Shown here: one piece after another, positions 23,401 to 23,880 of the stretch
How positions within the stretch are numbered: position 1 is the stretch's first letter
Layout: every line of letters begins with the position of its first letter
Assembly (NCBI GenBank): GCA_002338715.1
Contig: DDIR01000045.1
Coordinates: forward strand, 1 to 23,880
Direction: 5' to 3'
From: Phycisphaerales bacterium UBA1845
GTDB lineage: Bacteria; Planctomycetota; Phycisphaerae; UBA1845
DNA: 23,880 nt
Notes under the pieces: model-generated
What the model was told of the DNA's origin: nothing
What the model saw: the letters and a program-made list of their open reading frames with translations, nothing else
Database searches by the model: none
Program-made: the position numbers and the translations under genes

Positions 23401-23880
23401 CCCGCTTGACACCGATCCGGGTTGGTTGACCGATGGGTTGTGGGCGTTCGGTGTACCGCAAGGTTTCGAAGGCGACCCGACATCCGGATTCACCGGCAGC
23501 AACGTGTACGGTTACAACCTCGCGGGTGCGTATGAAGACAACCTGCCCCCGCAATATCTGACGACCTTGCCGATGAACTGCACTGGGCTGTCACGGGTCA
23601 CGCTCGAATTCCAGCGCTGGCTGGGCATTGAAGCCGCCAGTTTCGACAGCGTGGCAATCGAAGTGTCAACCAATGGCACCAGTTGGTCGCCCGTCTGGAG
23701 CCACAGTGGAACCGTGGACATCGAAGAGACGAGCTGGAGTCATCAGTCATACAATGCAGGCGCCGTCGCCGATGATGAACCATTCGTGCAGTTCAGGTGG
23801 GCGATGGGTCCAACCGATGGCGGGGCTACCTTTGCCGGATGGAACCTCGATGACATCCAGGTCCTCGGTATCGGTACGGC
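20489..23880 (+). CDS. Secreted subtilisin-family (S8) serine protease, 3' end beyond the window
   Basis: The first 1130 residues are visible; the frame is still open at the window end. ATG 20489 is preceded by GGAG at 20477-20480. A signal peptide ends near residue 26 (IASASA, then DNAAAP). Residues about 27-240 form a propeptide region with PTNRVVIRLNDINRLSELKQ. The S8 domain follows: Asp274 in VSVLDECVEKFHPDL, His311 in GQRHGTACAG, Asn414 in LFASGNNDH, Ser501 in GFGGTSAATPEAAG. All catalytic residues are present. After about 577 come beta-rich domains: a fibronectin-like segment, an immune-inhibitor-A/MAM-like module (about 684-854, with RDGWFIDEVRVSV), a cadherin-like module (about 858-965, TFDPDTDYEGSDGFVYHAFDG), and a second copy of the MAM-like module (967 onward). 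No P-domain is seen in the visible part. A dockerin-like end is plausible but lies outside the window. Confidence 0.92.
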   Translation, partial: MIYSASKLPRIFLVLPVAFCIASASADNAAAPNEFPQLSTLPDYFHDAAGTKPLRAATDQFIVRMRPASGRDVSVRPTALGGLPDPEKFPKFLVEHERLMAQRGLHVVRNMDAQRIRASADVTDVMPVLYHGDSDVPIYPTNRVVIRLNDINRLSELKQIATHYGCDLVEKSRGTNRFVLVVQDTELVNPVALANWLDERGNFADYAEPAFHLPKIALSPDPINDPIYPQQWHLDNDVANGAAAGSDLNMEAAWDSSYGATALGSPTVRVSVLDECVEKFHPDLFPNWAAGLDLDPDIPDDDPSPDAGQRHGTACAGLAVAAANNIGVRGTAPNCGLIGVKFFGATIEEMADGFYFSMDPDNNGDHSDGAAVLSNSWSFGDGTLLPADVVNAINTVALTGRNGLGVVILFASGNNDHTVNGVTALAQLATTMAVGGTNSHNKHTEFSDVGPEVGITTPTNDRGDDGVRFPWIDITTVDNTGESGYNGLPDLDYTNGFGGTSAATPEAAGLFALIISQDETMTAAQARAILQHTAVRIDEPYGRFDGITSHSHRFGFGQADGGLAMAAVTAGIRWPDRIKQLTVTPLGGDLQLSWSTPLNDYAGSLLVRSSVPFAWTPTDGVTYTVGQFVAPGVEVIHVGSNSSYLEVGATEGGYFYGVYPYSALLRYGFGARNHRIQGSTSIFYDNSEIVNPGWTTGGTGNEWTRGTPTSSTGAFLGQVVAGSGPLAGLNGTRAIGGNKCWGTDMASTYNAFADAYLQTPLLNLTGITQPIFLEYYDWCMLETFYDRCTVEVLDAQGQFLGYVDDDTGGDYDWTHRVYDISAFAGQPVHIRFRMQADGAIQRDGWFIDEVRVSVATLDNLPPVAESRYAETDTNVNGFVALSASDPNVGTLLSYVIETLPQHATLIDPFDSTVIAAAPYTLKNAGFVVTFDPDTDYEGSDGFVYHAFDGSLSSNTAPVSLSIGTPVVAYDFPLDTDPGWLTDGLWAFGVPQGFEGDPTSGFTGSNVYGYNLAGAYEDNLPPQYLTTLPMNCTGLSRVTLEFQRWLGIEAASFDSVAIEVSTNGTSWSPVWSHSGTVDIEETSWSHQSYNAGAVADDEPFVQFRWAMGPTDGGATFAGWNLDDIQVLGIGT

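Overview
The window looks like chromosomal DNA of a planctomycete, probably of the Phycisphaerae type. This is inferred from gene style, not from a marker gene: an ECF sigma factor overlaps a Hanks-type kinase with TPR repeats, a large secreted protein ends in a two-EF-hand dockerin-like tail, and the base composition is moderately GC-rich with many small or hypothetical reading frames. I found no rRNA, tRNA, CRISPR array, insertion sequence or phage gene.

Layout. (1) 1-1950, plus strand: the 3' end of a gene whose C-terminus resembles the tail of membrane iron-sulfur proteins, then an ArsP/YraQ-type permease and a tiny CxxC thioredoxin-like protein, closely spaced. (2) 1951-3336: a 63-residue conserved-looking protein on the minus strand with a strong ribosome binding site, then about 1.1 kb with no convincing gene but several inverted repeats. 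(3) 3337-9501, plus strand, central redox and sulfur metabolism: NfnA and NfnB (overlapping genes for a flavin-based NADH/ferredoxin:NADP+ oxidoreductase), a PaaI-like hotdog thioesterase, a Cys/Met-metabolism PLP lyase, and a malic enzyme 12 bp behind the lyase. (4) 9659-12929, plus strand: ECF sigma factor and Ser/Thr kinase, overlapping. (5) 13122-14666, plus strand: a 63-residue Asp/Tyr-rich lipoprotein candidate, a terminator, and an S41-family peptidase with an acidic repeat linker. (6) 14762-19606, minus strand: a 1614-residue secreted multidomain protein. (7) 20489 to the window end, plus strand: a secreted subtilisin-family protease whose 3' end is cut off.

How it fits together. Regions 3 and 4 are ordinary cytoplasmic modules: NADPH/ferredoxin balancing, thiol amino acid cleavage, pyruvate/NADPH supply and signalling. 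Regions 5 to 7 form an exported cluster of two peptidases around one very large protein. That large protein is made of domains normally attached to peptidases (four PPC-like domains and three P-domains) but shows no peptidase domain itself. This is the most unusual thing in the window. It is divergent from the subtilase across an 882-bp intergenic region that carries an inverted repeat and a helically phased direct repeat, and it converges with the S41 gene on a strong terminator.
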